From an uncultured Chloroflexota bacterium (GTDB lineage: Bacteria > Chloroflexota > Anaerolineae > UBA4142 > SHND01), in NCBI GenBank assembly GCA_937870825.1, contig CALMZO010000256.1:31428-95427 (forward strand): a stretch of DNA of 64,000 nt, read 5' to 3'. Of this stretch, positions 49,977-59,277 are shown piece after piece. A program made the translations under genes and the position numbers. Each line of letters starts with the position of its first letter. The stretch's first letter is position 1. Below the pieces are notes generated by a model. The model was given only the letters and a program-made list of their open reading frames with translations, was not told the origin of the DNA and searched no databases.

Positions 49977-51026
49977 ATGACACTCCATCTCGCAGAGAAC
50001 GTTCAATCGCAGGCGGCAACGCGCACCGAGCCGCGCCATGCTCAGCTCGGTTTGCACGACGAACAAGTCTTGGAAATGTATTGGCACATGCTTCTCGCGC
50101 GCCGCCTGGACGAGCGCATGTGGATTTTGCATCGCCAGCACGAAGTCGCGTTTCACGTTTCGGGCATCGGTCACGAAGGTTGCCAGGTCGGCGCAGCGAT
50201 GGCGATGAAACGCAGGCACGATTACTTTTTTCCGTACTATCGCGATTTGTGTTTTACGCTTACGCTCGGACTCACGCCGCGCGCAATGATGCTCGCGCTG
50301 TACGGCAAACAAGGCGACCCCATGTCGGGCGGACGGCAAATGCCTTCGCATTACAGCGCGCGGGAATTGAACATTGTTTCTGTTTCCAGTCCGGTCGCCA
50401 CACAAATTCCGCAGGCGAGCGGCATGGGTTTTGCCATGCAGTACGAAAAAAGTGACCGCGTTGTTATCGTTTGTTTCGGCGAAGGTTCGACTGCCGAAGG
50501 CGATTTCCACGAAGGGTTGAACTGGGCGGGCATTTTCCGGTTGCCCGTCATCTTTTTCTGTCAAAACAATCAGTACGCGATTTCCGTCCCCATCGAACGC
50601 GAGATGCCGGTGAAAAATGTCGCCGACCGCGCGTATGCGTACGGAATGCCCGGCGTCATGTTTGACGGCAACGATTTTTTGGAATCGTACAGCGCGATGA
50701 AACTCGCGGTCGAACGCGCGCGACGCGGCGAAGGACCATCGCTGCTTGAAGCGAAAACATATCGCCCTGTGCCGCATTCCTCCGACGATGATGACCGCAC
50801 ATATCGTTCGCGCGAAGAAGTGGAATTTTGGAAAAAGCGCGACCCGATTTTGCTCGCGCGCAAGTACTGTTACGAACACAACATTCTCGACGAAAACAAA
50901 AATCAGGAATTTGAAAACCGCGCCCGCGAAATTGTGGACGATGCAAATGAATTTGCGCGCAGCGCGCCGTACCCGCCGCCCGAAGAAGCGTTGAATGGGG
51001 TGTGGGGAGACCTACCAAAATTTTAG
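49977..51026 (+). CDS. bkdA1: 2-oxoacid dehydrogenase E1 component, alpha subunit (branched-chain type)
   Basis: A 349-residue thiamine diphosphate enzyme subunit for oxidative decarboxylation of a 2-oxoacid. The TPP/Mg motif is FGEGSTAEGDFHEGLNWAGIFRLPVIFFCQNNQYAISVP. YYRDLCFTLTLG and GGRQMPSHYSARELNIVSVSSPVATQIPQA resemble branched-chain rather than pyruvate E1alpha, and the phosphorylation-loop region YRPVPHSSDDD is present. E1beta and E2 follow; no E3 is seen nearby. Confidence 0.88.
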   Translation: MTLHLAENVQSQAATRTEPRHAQLGLHDEQVLEMYWHMLLARRLDERMWILHRQHEVAFHVSGIGHEGCQVGAAMAMKRRHDYFFPYYRDLCFTLTLGLTPRAMMLALYGKQGDPMSGGRQMPSHYSARELNIVSVSSPVATQIPQASGMGFAMQYEKSDRVVIVCFGEGSTAEGDFHEGLNWAGIFRLPVIFFCQNNQYAISVPIEREMPVKNVADRAYAYGMPGVMFDGNDFLESYSAMKLAVERARRGEGPSLLEAKTYRPVPHSSDDDDRTYRSREEVEFWKKRDPILLARKYCYEHNILDENKNQEFENRAREIVDDANEFARSAPYPPPEEALNGVWGDLPKF

Positions 51027-51090
51027 ATTGCCGATTTTCGATTTTCGATTGCAGCGCCAGAGAACGGGGCAATCGAAAATCGAAACTTGA
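51023..51090. repeat. CGATTTT heptad repeats with inverted copy between E1alpha and E1beta
   Basis: GATTTTCGATTTTCGATTGC and, 17 bases later, GCAATCGAAAATCGAAAC form a nearly perfect hairpin occupying the gap. Confidence 0.7.
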
Positions 51091-51092
51091 AA

Positions 51093-52076
51093 ATGCCTGA
51101 ATTAACAAACATTGAAGCCGTCACGCGCACGCTGCAGCAAGAGATGGCGCGCAATCCGAAAATTTTTATTACGGGCGAAGACGTGGGCAAACGCGGCGGC
51201 GTCTTTCGCGCAACCAAAGGTTTGATTGAAGAATTTGGCGACACGCGCGTGGTGGATTCGCCGCTGTCGGAATTGTCCATCGTCGCGGTCGGCATCGGCG
51301 CGGCGTTGTACGGCTTGCGCCCGGTGGTGGAAATCCAGTTCGCGGATTTTATCGCGCCCGCGTTTAATCAAATCGTCCAGGAAGCCGCGCGCTTTCGTTA
51401 CCGCACCAACGGCGAATGGATTGTGCCGCTCGTGATGCGAACGCCGTACGGCGGCGGCATCGGCGGCGGTCTCTACCACTCGCAAAGCATCGAGGCAACG
51501 TACGCACACATTCCCGGTTTGTACGTCGTCGCGCCATCAACGCCATACGACATCGCCGGAATGCTGCGTTACGCGCTGCGCGTGAATGACCCCGTACTTT
51601 TTCTCGAACACAAAAAAACGTACCGGCTCATCAAAGGCGAGGTGCCGGACGGCGAGTACATGATTCCCTTCTGCAAGGCGGACATCAAACGCGTCGGCAG
51701 TGACGTGACCGTGATCGCGTACGGCTTGATGCTTCACGAAACGTTGAACGCCGCGCAGCAACTTGTACACCAAGACATCAACGTCGAAGTCGTTGACCCG
51801 CGCACGCTGCATCCGTTGGACAAAGATACGATTTTGTCGTCGGTCAAAAAAACAGGCAAAGCCCTCATCGTTCACGAAGATAACCTCACACTCGGACTCG
51901 GCGCGGAAATCGCGGCGATGATTGCGAGCGAAGCATTTGAATTTCTCGACGCGCCCGTGATGCGCGTCGCAGGTCCGGATGTGCCCGCAATGCCCTATGC
52001 GCGTTCGATGCAAGATTACTTTATGCCGAATGCGGATAAAATAGCAGAGGCAATACGCAAGTTAAACGCGTATTGA
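51093..52076 (+). CDS. bkdA2: 2-oxoacid dehydrogenase E1 component, beta subunit
   Basis: A 327-residue subunit. ITGEDVGKRGGVFRATKGL, VVDSPLSELSIVAVGIGAALYGLRPVVEIQFADFI and EHKKTYR are diagnostic; VEVVDPRTLHPLDKDTI is in the transketolase C domain. The ATG at 51093 is preferred over an in-frame TTG at 51087. Confidence 0.92.
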   Translation: MPELTNIEAVTRTLQQEMARNPKIFITGEDVGKRGGVFRATKGLIEEFGDTRVVDSPLSELSIVAVGIGAALYGLRPVVEIQFADFIAPAFNQIVQEAARFRYRTNGEWIVPLVMRTPYGGGIGGGLYHSQSIEATYAHIPGLYVVAPSTPYDIAGMLRYALRVNDPVLFLEHKKTYRLIKGEVPDGEYMIPFCKADIKRVGSDVTVIAYGLMLHETLNAAQQLVHQDINVEVVDPRTLHPLDKDTILSSVKKTGKALIVHEDNLTLGLGAEIAAMIASEAFEFLDAPVMRVAGPDVPAMPYARSMQDYFMPNADKIAEAIRKLNAY

Positions 52077-52085
52077 AATGTTCAT

Positions 52086-52937
52086 ATGCGCGTGACTCTT
52101 CCTATCAACTCTCAAACTACATCGCCCCTGCGCGAAGCAGGCATGTTCGCGGCATTGACGCTCGCGTTGACGTGGTTGTTTTGGCTGCCGGGTGCGTTCA
52201 TGCCTGCCGCGCTCGGAAACTTTTTGCTGGCGATTGGCAGTTTTGTGCCGCTCGGCGTTGTCATTTTCTTGGAAATTTGGCTGCAAAAAAATTCGCTCGC
52301 GCCGCTGAATTGGCTCAAGACCATCACGAGCCGCGCCGTGATTGTGGCGCTGCTGATGCCGATTTTTATTTTGATGCCGGTGTTGCTGCTGAGGTTTTAT
52401 CAAGGCACGCTGGAAATTGGAAAACTAGTCACTGACGCGCGCGGCATCTGGTTCTCGTTCGTGGTGTTGTTTGTGCTTGCTCTCGCCGAAGAAGTCGGTT
52501 GGCGCGCGTACTTGCTGCCGCGTTTGAAAACGCTGCCCTCCTATTTGACGAATGTGATTGTGGGCGTCGTATGGTTCGTGTGGCAGATGCCGCTCGTCTT
52601 TGCGGGGAAATACAACGAATCGGAAAATTTCGGTAATTTTTTTCTTGCGATGCTTTTTTATTCCATGCTCATCACACCGTTTTTGAATCGTGTCGCGCGG
52701 CGCGCGGATTACAATCCGATTCTTTCCGCAATCTTGCGCGCGGGGCTGCAATTCAGTGTCGCAGTGTATTTTTTGCAAGGACGCGCCGACCCGCTCACCG
52801 ACACGTTCGGCACGCTCACGATTCTGTGGCTCGTGTTCCTCAACTTGATTCTGTTCTCGCAACTCTGGCAAGGCAAAAAGCCCCCCGCCGAAATTTCGGA
52901 ACTCGAACGCGTGATGCCGCTGGAAATTGGAAATTAG
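52086..52937 (+). CDS. CPBP family intramembrane metalloprotease
   Basis: A 283-residue protein with about eight hydrophobic segments. ALAEEVGWRAYLLPRL is the EExxxR motif of CPBP/Abi proteases, and FVWQMPLVF plus the later FNRVARR-like region supply the His-type second motif only weakly. It is inserted between E1beta and E2 and co-transcribed. A substrate is not predictable. Confidence 0.8.
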   Translation: MRVTLPINSQTTSPLREAGMFAALTLALTWLFWLPGAFMPAALGNFLLAIGSFVPLGVVIFLEIWLQKNSLAPLNWLKTITSRAVIVALLMPIFILMPVLLLRFYQGTLEIGKLVTDARGIWFSFVVLFVLALAEEVGWRAYLLPRLKTLPSYLTNVIVGVVWFVWQMPLVFAGKYNESENFGNFFLAMLFYSMLITPFLNRVARRADYNPILSAILRAGLQFSVAVYFLQGRADPLTDTFGTLTILWLVFLNLILFSQLWQGKKPPAEISELERVMPLEIGN

Positions 52938-52962
52938 TAGTCCGTCATTCGTCATTCGTCAG
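52919..52962. repeat. GGAAATT and GTCATTC heptad repeats upstream of E2
   Basis: CTGGAAATTGGAAATTAG runs into TCCGTCATTCGTCATTCGTCAGG. The first part is translated as the C-terminus of the CPBP protein (LEIGN). Confidence 0.65.
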
Positions 52963-52971
52963 GAGTAATTC

Positions 52972-54312
52972 ATGCCCACGAACATTGTCATGCCGCAACT
53001 CGGCGAAAGTGTGGTGGAAGGAACGGTCGGCAAGTGGTTGAAAAATGTCGGCGATACCGTTGCGCTGTACGAACCGATTATGGAAGTCGTCACCGACAAA
53101 GTGACCACCGAAGTCCCCTCCCCTGCCGCCGGAACGTTGACACAAATTCTTGTGCCCGAAGGCGAGACCGTGAAAGCGGGAACCGTTGTCGCAATCATCG
53201 GACAGGCGGAACAAGTCGCCGCGTCACTCACCGAATCACCAAATCACCCAACTACAAGTAATCAGTCACCAGTCTCCAGTCCCCAATCTCCCGCGAACGG
53301 CTCGGCGCGCAATCGTTTCACCCCTGTTGTCGCGCGGATGATTGCGGAATTCAACATCAGCGATGCCGAATTGAGAACGATTCCAGGCACGGGCGAAAAC
53401 GGACGCATCAGCAAAAAAGATGTTGAAAAATTTGTCGCCGCGCGCGAATCGCAACAACCCGCGCCGGGTTTGGAAACACTGCCCGCGTGGGAACAACCCG
53501 GCACAGGCGAATTGTTCCGTCCGACGGAAGAAGTGTTCGGGAAACAATCTTTGCAAGCCAACGCGAAACAAGTCGCTCTCTCAATTCCCTCCACTCCTCA
53601 AAAAGTGGAATCTCCCACCGTCGCATCGCCGGACAAACAGGATATGCTTCCGTTATCCCCCATGCGCCGCGCGATTGCGGAACACATGGTGCGAAGCAAA
53701 ACCGTCGCGCCGCACGTGACCACCGTTCACGAAGCGGACATGTCGCGCGTCCTCGCGCATTTCCAAAAACATCAGAACGAGTTTGCCAAGCAAAACGTAA
53801 AACTCACGTACACGCCGTATTTTGTTCAAGCGGTTGTTCACGCGCTGCACCAAGTCCCGCTCGTCAACGCGCAATTTTCCGAACAAGGCATCGTGCTGAA
53901 ACGCGATTTGAACATCGGAATCGCGGTGGCGATTGACGACGGCTTGATTGTGCCCGTCATTAAAAACGCAGACGACAAAAGTTTGCTCGGTTTGGCGCGC
54001 AAAGTGAATGACTTGGCGGGACGCGCCCGCGAAAAAAAGTTGACGGCGGATGAAGTGGCGGGCGGCACGTTCACGCTTACCAACTATGGCGTGTTTGGTT
54101 CGCTGTTTGGCACGCCGGTTATTTCGCAGCCGCAGTCCGCGATTCTCGGCATCGGCGCAATTCAAAAACGCGTCGTCGTCATCAACGACGCGATTGCGAT
54201 TCGTCCGATGGTGTATCTCGCGTTGTCTTTTGACCATCGCCTGCTCGACGGCGCGATTGGCGATACGTTCATGAATCACGTCAAAAAATTTCTCGAAAGT
54301 TATCCCGAATGA
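52972..54312 (+). CDS. bkdB: Dihydrolipoamide acyltransferase E2 of the 2-oxoacid dehydrogenase
   Basis: A 446-residue core enzyme. Residues 1-80 are a lipoyl domain with the lipoyl Lys in MEVVTDKVTTEV. A linker is partly made of repeat-derived Ser/Pro/Asn/Gln residues (85-107). The peripheral subunit-binding domain is at about 117-152 (TPVVARMIAEFNI...GRISKKDVEKF). The catalytic domain (about 220-446) ends with SFDHRLLDGAIGD, whose His and Asp are catalytic. AGGAGTAATTC precedes the ATG. Confidence 0.92.
   Translation: MPTNIVMPQLGESVVEGTVGKWLKNVGDTVALYEPIMEVVTDKVTTEVPSPAAGTLTQILVPEGETVKAGTVVAIIGQAEQVAASLTESPNHPTTSNQSPVSSPQSPANGSARNRFTPVVARMIAEFNISDAELRTIPGTGENGRISKKDVEKFVAARESQQPAPGLETLPAWEQPGTGELFRPTEEVFGKQSLQANAKQVALSIPSTPQKVESPTVASPDKQDMLPLSPMRRAIAEHMVRSKTVAPHVTTVHEADMSRVLAHFQKHQNEFAKQNVKLTYTPYFVQAVVHALHQVPLVNAQFSEQGIVLKRDLNIGIAVAIDDGLIVPVIKNADDKSLLGLARKVNDLAGRAREKKLTADEVAGGTFTLTNYGVFGSLFGTPVISQPQSAILGIGAIQKRVVVINDAIAIRPMVYLALSFDHRLLDGAIGDTFMNHVKKFLESYPE
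53224..53292. repeat. Heptad-type repeats in the E2 linker
   Basis: CACCGAATCACCAAATCACC, AGTAATCAG and CCAGTCTCCAGTCCCCAATCTCC are translated in frame as the inter-domain linker. Confidence 0.65.
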
Positions 54313-54315
54313 GAG

Positions 54316-54348
54316 AGGGGCGGCAGAACGTCGCCCCTACGTTTTTTT
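54316..54348 (+). terminator. Terminator of the 2-oxoacid dehydrogenase operon
   Basis: AGGGGCG and CGCCCCT form a 7-bp stem, followed by ACG and seven T. Confidence 0.75.
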
Positions 54349-54395
54349 CGCGAATTGTTTTAGAATAGAGTCCATCCTGCTGTCCCGGTTCCCCG

Positions 54396-56600
54396 ATGAA
54401 CGCTGAACTCGCTCGCGCGCTCGAACGCCTTGAAGCCGATTTGGCTCGCGACTCGACAAAACTCTCTACGTTATTCTGGCTGCGCGCCTATACCACGCTC
54501 GCCACAGAACGCGCCACGCCGCGCATTCGCTGGTCCAAACTTTCGGGCTATGTTTCCCGCACCGCGCGCGAGTTTGGCATCAATGGTCTAGACCACGCGC
54601 CCGGACGCGCGCTTCTTACCGATTACGCGTTGTTTCAAGCAATTCCACTTGACGATTCGCACGCGCCAATTTCCGATGCAGCGACGTTGCGCACGTTGGA
54701 CGTCGGGCGCAGTTACGAAATCGCGCTGCGCGATGAATTTCAAACGGAACTTGCCGCCGCGCATGAATGGGCGTTGGGCGCGTGGGAAATGCTGCAGCGG
54801 GACGAAACCGGCAGCGCGTCCCTGACAACAGTCTTTGCGCGTTGGGCGCGCGAAGGACGCGCGGGACTCTTGCCCGCGCTGATTGACGCGCAAGAGGTGA
54901 GCGGCGGCTGGCTGCCGCGCCAGGTGTTGGCACAAATCGGGCAAGCGTTGAATGTTCCGCTTTCCGAAGTGTACGGTGTGGCAACCTATTACAAGATGTT
55001 GTACACCAGACCCGTCGGCAAAAAAATACTGCGCGTGTGTGACGATGTGCCCTGTTATCTCGCGGGCAGTCGCGACGTTTTACACAAAGTCAAAAATGTT
55101 TTGTGGATTCATGAAAACGAAACCACGAGCGACGGCGAATACACATTGGAAATTGTGCCGTGCATGGGACACTGCGATGTCGGCTGCGCGATTCAAGTGA
55201 ATGAAATAACACACGAACACGTCACGCCCGAAAATGTTTTCGAACAAATCATCACGCATGAAAACGTGCCGCTGGGGACTGCAAGCGGACCGCGTCTCTT
55301 GAAAGATATTGACTCGCCAACTCTGCGCGATTCCGAGAACCCAACGCTCGACGCCTATCTCGCGCGCGGCGGTTTTCTCGCGTTGAAAAAAGCGTTGTAC
55401 ACCATGTCACCCGACGCGATGATTGCCGAAGTCAAAGCCGCGGGCTTGGTGGGACGCGGGGGCGCGGCGTTTCCAACCGGAATGAAATGGGAACTCTCCG
55501 CGAAAAATATCGCAGACGCAAAACAGCGCGGCGCGTTCAATCCCGATGCGACCTTGCCGCGTGAACGCAGCGCGGGCTATGTGGTGTGCAACGCGGATGA
55601 ATCGGAAACGGGAACGTTCAAAGACCGCATTTTGCTCGAACGCAATCCGCTGCTCGTCCTCGAAGGCATGTTGCTCGCCGGGCGCGCCATCGGCGCATCG
55701 TACGGTTACATTTACATTCGCGGCGAATATCCATTCGCCTACAAACGTTTCCGCGCGGCGTTGGAACAAGCGCGCGCAAACAATTTCGTCGGCGCAAATA
55801 TCCTCGGCACCGATTTTTCGTTCGACGTAGAAATTCGACGCGGCGCGGGCGCGTATGAATGCGGTGAAGAGACCGCGCTCTTTGAATCCATCGAAGGCAA
55901 ACGCGGCGAACCGCGCACCAAGCCGCCGTTCCCGGTCCAGGTCGGTTTGTTCAATCGTCCGACGGTGATTAACAATGTCGAGACGCTTGCCAACATTCCC
56001 TTTATCATCAGCGAAGGCGCGCAAGAATTTCGCGCACTCGGGACGGAAAAATCACCCGGCACGCGTCTCGTGTGTTTGAGCGGGCAAGTGAATCGCGGCG
56101 GCGTCTTTGAAATTCCGATGGGCATCACGCTCCGCGAATTGATTTATGAATACGGAAAAGGCATTCAAGGCGGACGCCAGCTTCAAGCCGTTCTCGTCGG
56201 CGGCGCGGCGGGAACGTTTTTAACGCCAGCCGAAATTGACGTGCCGCTCGCGTTCGAGTCCCTCACTGCCATCAACGCCACATTTGGTTCCGGCGCGGTC
56301 ATTGTCTTCGACGCGAGCGCGAATATGTGGCAAGTGCTAAAACGCATCGCACATTTTTTCAAACACGAATCGTGCGGCAAATGTTTTCCCTGCCAAATCG
56401 GCACACAGCGTCAATTTGAAATCATCGAGCGTACCGTCGAAGGCAACACGGGACGCCTCGGCGCGCGTGAAATGCCCAAGCCGGATGTTCAACTTTTATT
56501 CGATACGGGAGTTGTGATGCGCGACGCGTCGTTGTGCGGACTGGGGCAATTTGCCGCCACCGCAATTATGAGCGCGTTCGAGAAAAAGTTGGTGAATTAA
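54396..56600 (+). CDS. NuoE-NuoF fusion (NADH-binding diaphorase subunit)
   Basis: A 734-residue fusion. Residues 1-130 form an extra helical region without recognised family. Residues about 130-290 are NuoE-like with [2Fe-2S] ligands VCDDVPC and CMGHCDVGC. Residues about 330-734 are NuoF-like: FMN/NADH motifs GLVGRGGAAFPTGMKW and GAGAYECGEETAL, and [4Fe-4S] ligands in ESCGKCFPC with the fourth Cys in DASLCGLG. It would take up or release NADH. Together with the HoxU-like and formate dehydrogenase genes downstream it fits an NAD-linked formate dehydrogenase; it may also serve complex I, which lacks F and G here. Confidence 0.9.
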   Translation: MNAELARALERLEADLARDSTKLSTLFWLRAYTTLATERATPRIRWSKLSGYVSRTAREFGINGLDHAPGRALLTDYALFQAIPLDDSHAPISDAATLRTLDVGRSYEIALRDEFQTELAAAHEWALGAWEMLQRDETGSASLTTVFARWAREGRAGLLPALIDAQEVSGGWLPRQVLAQIGQALNVPLSEVYGVATYYKMLYTRPVGKKILRVCDDVPCYLAGSRDVLHKVKNVLWIHENETTSDGEYTLEIVPCMGHCDVGCAIQVNEITHEHVTPENVFEQIITHENVPLGTASGPRLLKDIDSPTLRDSENPTLDAYLARGGFLALKKALYTMSPDAMIAEVKAAGLVGRGGAAFPTGMKWELSAKNIADAKQRGAFNPDATLPRERSAGYVVCNADESETGTFKDRILLERNPLLVLEGMLLAGRAIGASYGYIYIRGEYPFAYKRFRAALEQARANNFVGANILGTDFSFDVEIRRGAGAYECGEETALFESIEGKRGEPRTKPPFPVQVGLFNRPTVINNVETLANIPFIISEGAQEFRALGTEKSPGTRLVCLSGQVNRGGVFEIPMGITLRELIYEYGKGIQGGRQLQAVLVGGAAGTFLTPAEIDVPLAFESLTAINATFGSGAVIVFDASANMWQVLKRIAHFFKHESCGKCFPCQIGTQRQFEIIERTVEGNTGRLGAREMPKPDVQLLFDTGVVMRDASLCGLGQFAATAIMSAFEKKLVN

Positions 56601-56699
56601 AACGCGGACACGCGGCGCGTTATAGTTTTGTAACCATTCATTCACTGTAACATAATTCTATTTTTGGATACTCCTCTTTGCCGCACAAGGAGGAGTTTC

Positions 56700-57899
56700 G
56701 TGTTTGTACTCAGGAATTTTTTCGTACTCGTTATCATCGCGTTTCTTTTGAACGCGTGCGCGTCGCCGACAGCTACGCCCGTTCCGACATTGCTGCCCGC
56801 GACTGCACAGCCGACGCAACCCGCGACGGCACAGCCCGCGCAGTCCGCGTCATCAACCCCAACCCAACAACCCGCGACGCCAACACAAAGCGCGCGCGCC
56901 ACCGAAACAAAATCCCCGACAACAATTCCCACGGCGACAATACAACCAACAACCACAACCGCCCCCGCCGCGAAACATTTCGCGTGGACAAAACTGCAAG
57001 TGGAAAATGCTCCCCCCGCGCGTTATGACCACGCGCTTGCGTTCGATTCCGACAAACAGCAATTGATTTTGTTTGGCGGACGCGCGGGTGGAAACATTTT
57101 TGGCGATACGTGGATTTTTGATTTAAAAATGAACGCGTGGCGTGAAGTAAAAACGCCCGCGCCTTCCCCGCGTTTTGGTTTCGCCTCCGCGTACGACCCA
57201 AAAACAAAAGCGGTCTATCTTTTCGGCGGACAAAAAGACGCGTTCTATAACGACGTGTGGAAATTTGATACACAAACCGAGACGTGGAGTGAAATTGAAA
57301 CGCAAGGCGACAAACCCGACATCCGCTACGGACACGGCGTCACCCTCGACACAAAAAACAATCGCCTCATCATTTCACATGGCTTTGCGCGCGATGGACG
57401 ACACAATGATACGTGGGCATTGGATTTGAATACGAATGAATGGACAGAACTCACGCCATCGGGCGACAAACCCCTCAACCGCTGTTTGCACGACATTGCG
57501 TACGCGGCAAACGCGAACGCGGTGTATTTGTTCGGCGGCTGCTCGTCGGGCTTTGGTCCCTGTCCGCAAGGCGATTTGTGGGCGCTGGATTTGACGACGA
57601 ATCAATGGACGCTGTTGAGTCCCGCAGGCGAAACTCCGGCAGCGCGGGAAAATCCTGCGGTTGTGGTAGATTCCAAAACAGGCAATTTGATTTTGTTTGG
57701 CGGCAGGGCAGGCAGCGCGCAAAATGATTTGTGGGTTTTCGACGCAAACGCAAAAACATGGAAACAAATTGACGCGCAGGGACCGAGCGCGCGCAAGAGT
57801 CACGATGCCGTGTTCGACGCCACAAGCAATCGGGTGTTTATCTTTGGCGGCAGCGGCAGCGAAGGCGCGTTAGATGATTTGTGGATGTTGGAGTTTTGA
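56700..57899 (+). CDS. Kelch-repeat lipoprotein
   Basis: A 399-residue exported protein. A GTG start follows AAGGAGGAG by 4 bases, then a hydrophobic segment to the lipobox LLNAC (about residue 20) and a Thr/Pro/Gln-rich linker to about residue 95. Six kelch repeats follow, each with a double Gly and Trp (LILFGGRAGG, VYLFGGQ, YLFGGCSSG and others), forming a beta-propeller. It is probably a surface-exposed binding protein. Its relation to the flanking redox genes is unclear. Confidence 0.85.
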   Translation: MFVLRNFFVLVIIAFLLNACASPTATPVPTLLPATAQPTQPATAQPAQSASSTPTQQPATPTQSARATETKSPTTIPTATIQPTTTTAPAAKHFAWTKLQVENAPPARYDHALAFDSDKQQLILFGGRAGGNIFGDTWIFDLKMNAWREVKTPAPSPRFGFASAYDPKTKAVYLFGGQKDAFYNDVWKFDTQTETWSEIETQGDKPDIRYGHGVTLDTKNNRLIISHGFARDGRHNDTWALDLNTNEWTELTPSGDKPLNRCLHDIAYAANANAVYLFGGCSSGFGPCPQGDLWALDLTTNQWTLLSPAGETPAARENPAVVVDSKTGNLILFGGRAGSAQNDLWVFDANAKTWKQIDAQGPSARKSHDAVFDATSNRVFIFGGSGSEGALDDLWMLEF

Positions 57900-57903
57900 T
57901 GGG

Positions 57904-57951
57904 AACCTCGAAGGTTGCGATAAAGGACATCGCGAGACCTTTGAGGTTTTT
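57904..57951 (+). terminator. Terminator after the kelch lipoprotein gene
   Basis: AACCTCGAAGGT...TGCGA pairs with TCGCGAGACCTTTGAGGTT (small mismatches), ending in TTTTT. Confidence 0.7.
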
Positions 57952-57984
57952 GTGCAGTGAATAGACGCCCGCGCGCTTTTTTGC

Positions 57985-57990
57985 TACAAT
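57985..57990 (+). promoter_or_regulatory. Extended -10 box for the HoxU-like gene
   Basis: TGCTACAAT, with no clear -35, 33 bases before the ATG at 58024 and just after a terminator. Confidence 0.4.
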
Positions 57991-58023
57991 GTCGCGCATC
58001 CCCCGTAACGACGCGGAGTATTG

Positions 58024-58734
58024 ATGAGCGACATCACGCTGACCCTTGACGGTCAAATGCTCACTGTCCCGCAAGGGACGACAATTCTGCAAGCCGCGCA
58101 GCAATTGCATGCGCAAGGACTTGCGCCAGAAATTCCAACCGTTTGTTATCACCCGCATTTCACCCCCCCCTCACTCTGTCGCGTGTGTGTGGTGGAAGTG
58201 GAAAAATCGCGCGTGCTCGTGCAGGCATGTTCGCGCGTTGCCGAAAATGGCATGGTGGTGAAAACCGATTCGCCGCGCGTGCAGCTCGCGCGCAAAGTGC
58301 TGCTCGAAATGCTCCACAGCGCGGTAGATTTGAGCGATGCGCCGGAATTGCAATCGTTCACTCAAAAATACAACGCGGACCCAAATCGCTACGGAACGGG
58401 CATCGAACGCCGCGAATTTCCATTGTTCGACGACAATCCCTTTTATCTGCGCGATTATTCCAAATGTATTTTGTGTTGGCGCTGCACGCAGGCGTGCGGC
58501 GAAGACGTGCAGTGGACGTTCGCCATTCATCGCGCCGAGCGCGGCTTTGAGACGCGCATCTCGACATTTGAAGCGGTGCCCATTCCCGAATCTACGTGCG
58601 TGTATTGCGGCAACTGCGTGCAGGCATGTCCAACCGGCGCACTCCAAGCAAAACGCGCGGCGTGGCTCGAACAAGGTCTCGATTTGAAACAACTTGTGCG
58701 GGTGAGCAATCTCGAACGACGCGAAAAAGGATAA
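58024..58734 (+). CDS. HoxU/NuoG-N-like iron-sulfur subunit
   Basis: A 236-residue electron-transfer protein. The N-terminal [2Fe-2S] domain has Cys41, Cys52, Cys55 and Cys69. Two [4Fe-4S] clusters are bound by CILCWRCTQAC and CVYCGNCVQACP. The segment between (about 95-125), which in NuoG and HoxU carries a His-Cys3 [4Fe-4S] site, has no Cys at all here. It would link the NuoEF flavoprotein to the formate dehydrogenase subunit. GCGGAG precedes the ATG. Confidence 0.85.
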   Translation: MSDITLTLDGQMLTVPQGTTILQAAQQLHAQGLAPEIPTVCYHPHFTPPSLCRVCVVEVEKSRVLVQACSRVAENGMVVKTDSPRVQLARKVLLEMLHSAVDLSDAPELQSFTQKYNADPNRYGTGIERREFPLFDDNPFYLRDYSKCILCWRCTQACGEDVQWTFAIHRAERGFETRISTFEAVPIPESTCVYCGNCVQACPTGALQAKRAAWLEQGLDLKQLVRVSNLERREKG

Positions 58735-58802
58735 GGGCATTTCATCCTTCCTCTTGCGATTCTTTAATCACATCATCATTCATCCACTCCTTCGGAGGCT
58801 TT

Positions 58803-59246
58803 ATGCAAAACATCATCGGGTTCGAAAATGCGTCACTGCTCAATCTCATCGCGCAAGTTGGAATGTTAGCGGCACTCTATGTCGGCTATTACTTTGCGCG
58901 CAAGAAAAAAATCCGTCCACATCATGCCAATTTCCAAACAGTGGTTGTGCTGCTGAACCTCTTTTTCATCTTGACCATCATGGCATCCTCCGCCGCCATC
59001 GTTTTGAACGGCGCGAATTTGAACGCGCACCCCAATCCCGTCATCGTCGCGCACATCCTTCTCGGCATCATTTCAGAACTCTTGGGCATTTACATCGTGA
59101 TTCGTATGCGAACGAGTTGGCTCCCGCCGAATTTGCGCGTGAAAAATTTCAAAGGGCTGATGCGATTCACACTCGGTTTGTGGACCGTGACGGTGCTTTT
59201 TGGGCTCATCATCTACGCATCGTTTTATTGGGGTCTACGCCTGTGA
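58803..59246 (+). CDS. DUF420 membrane protein
   Basis: A 147-residue protein with four hydrophobic segments. HANFQTVVVLLNLFFILTIMASS, HILLGIISELLGIYIVIRM and RFTLGLWTVTVLFGLIIY resemble the DUF420 family, some members of which (CtaM-like) assist cytochrome oxidase assembly. GGAGG lies 5 bases before the ATG; upstream in-frame codons overlap the preceding gene in another frame and are rejected. Confidence 0.75.
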   Translation: MQNIIGFENASLLNLIAQVGMLAALYVGYYFARKKKIRPHHANFQTVVVLLNLFFILTIMASSAAIVLNGANLNAHPNPVIVAHILLGIISELLGIYIVIRMRTSWLPPNLRVKNFKGLMRFTLGLWTVTVLFGLIIYASFYWGLRL

Positions 59247-59277
59247 TGCACCGGCCGCGCCGCAGCGTAGTTTGGGT

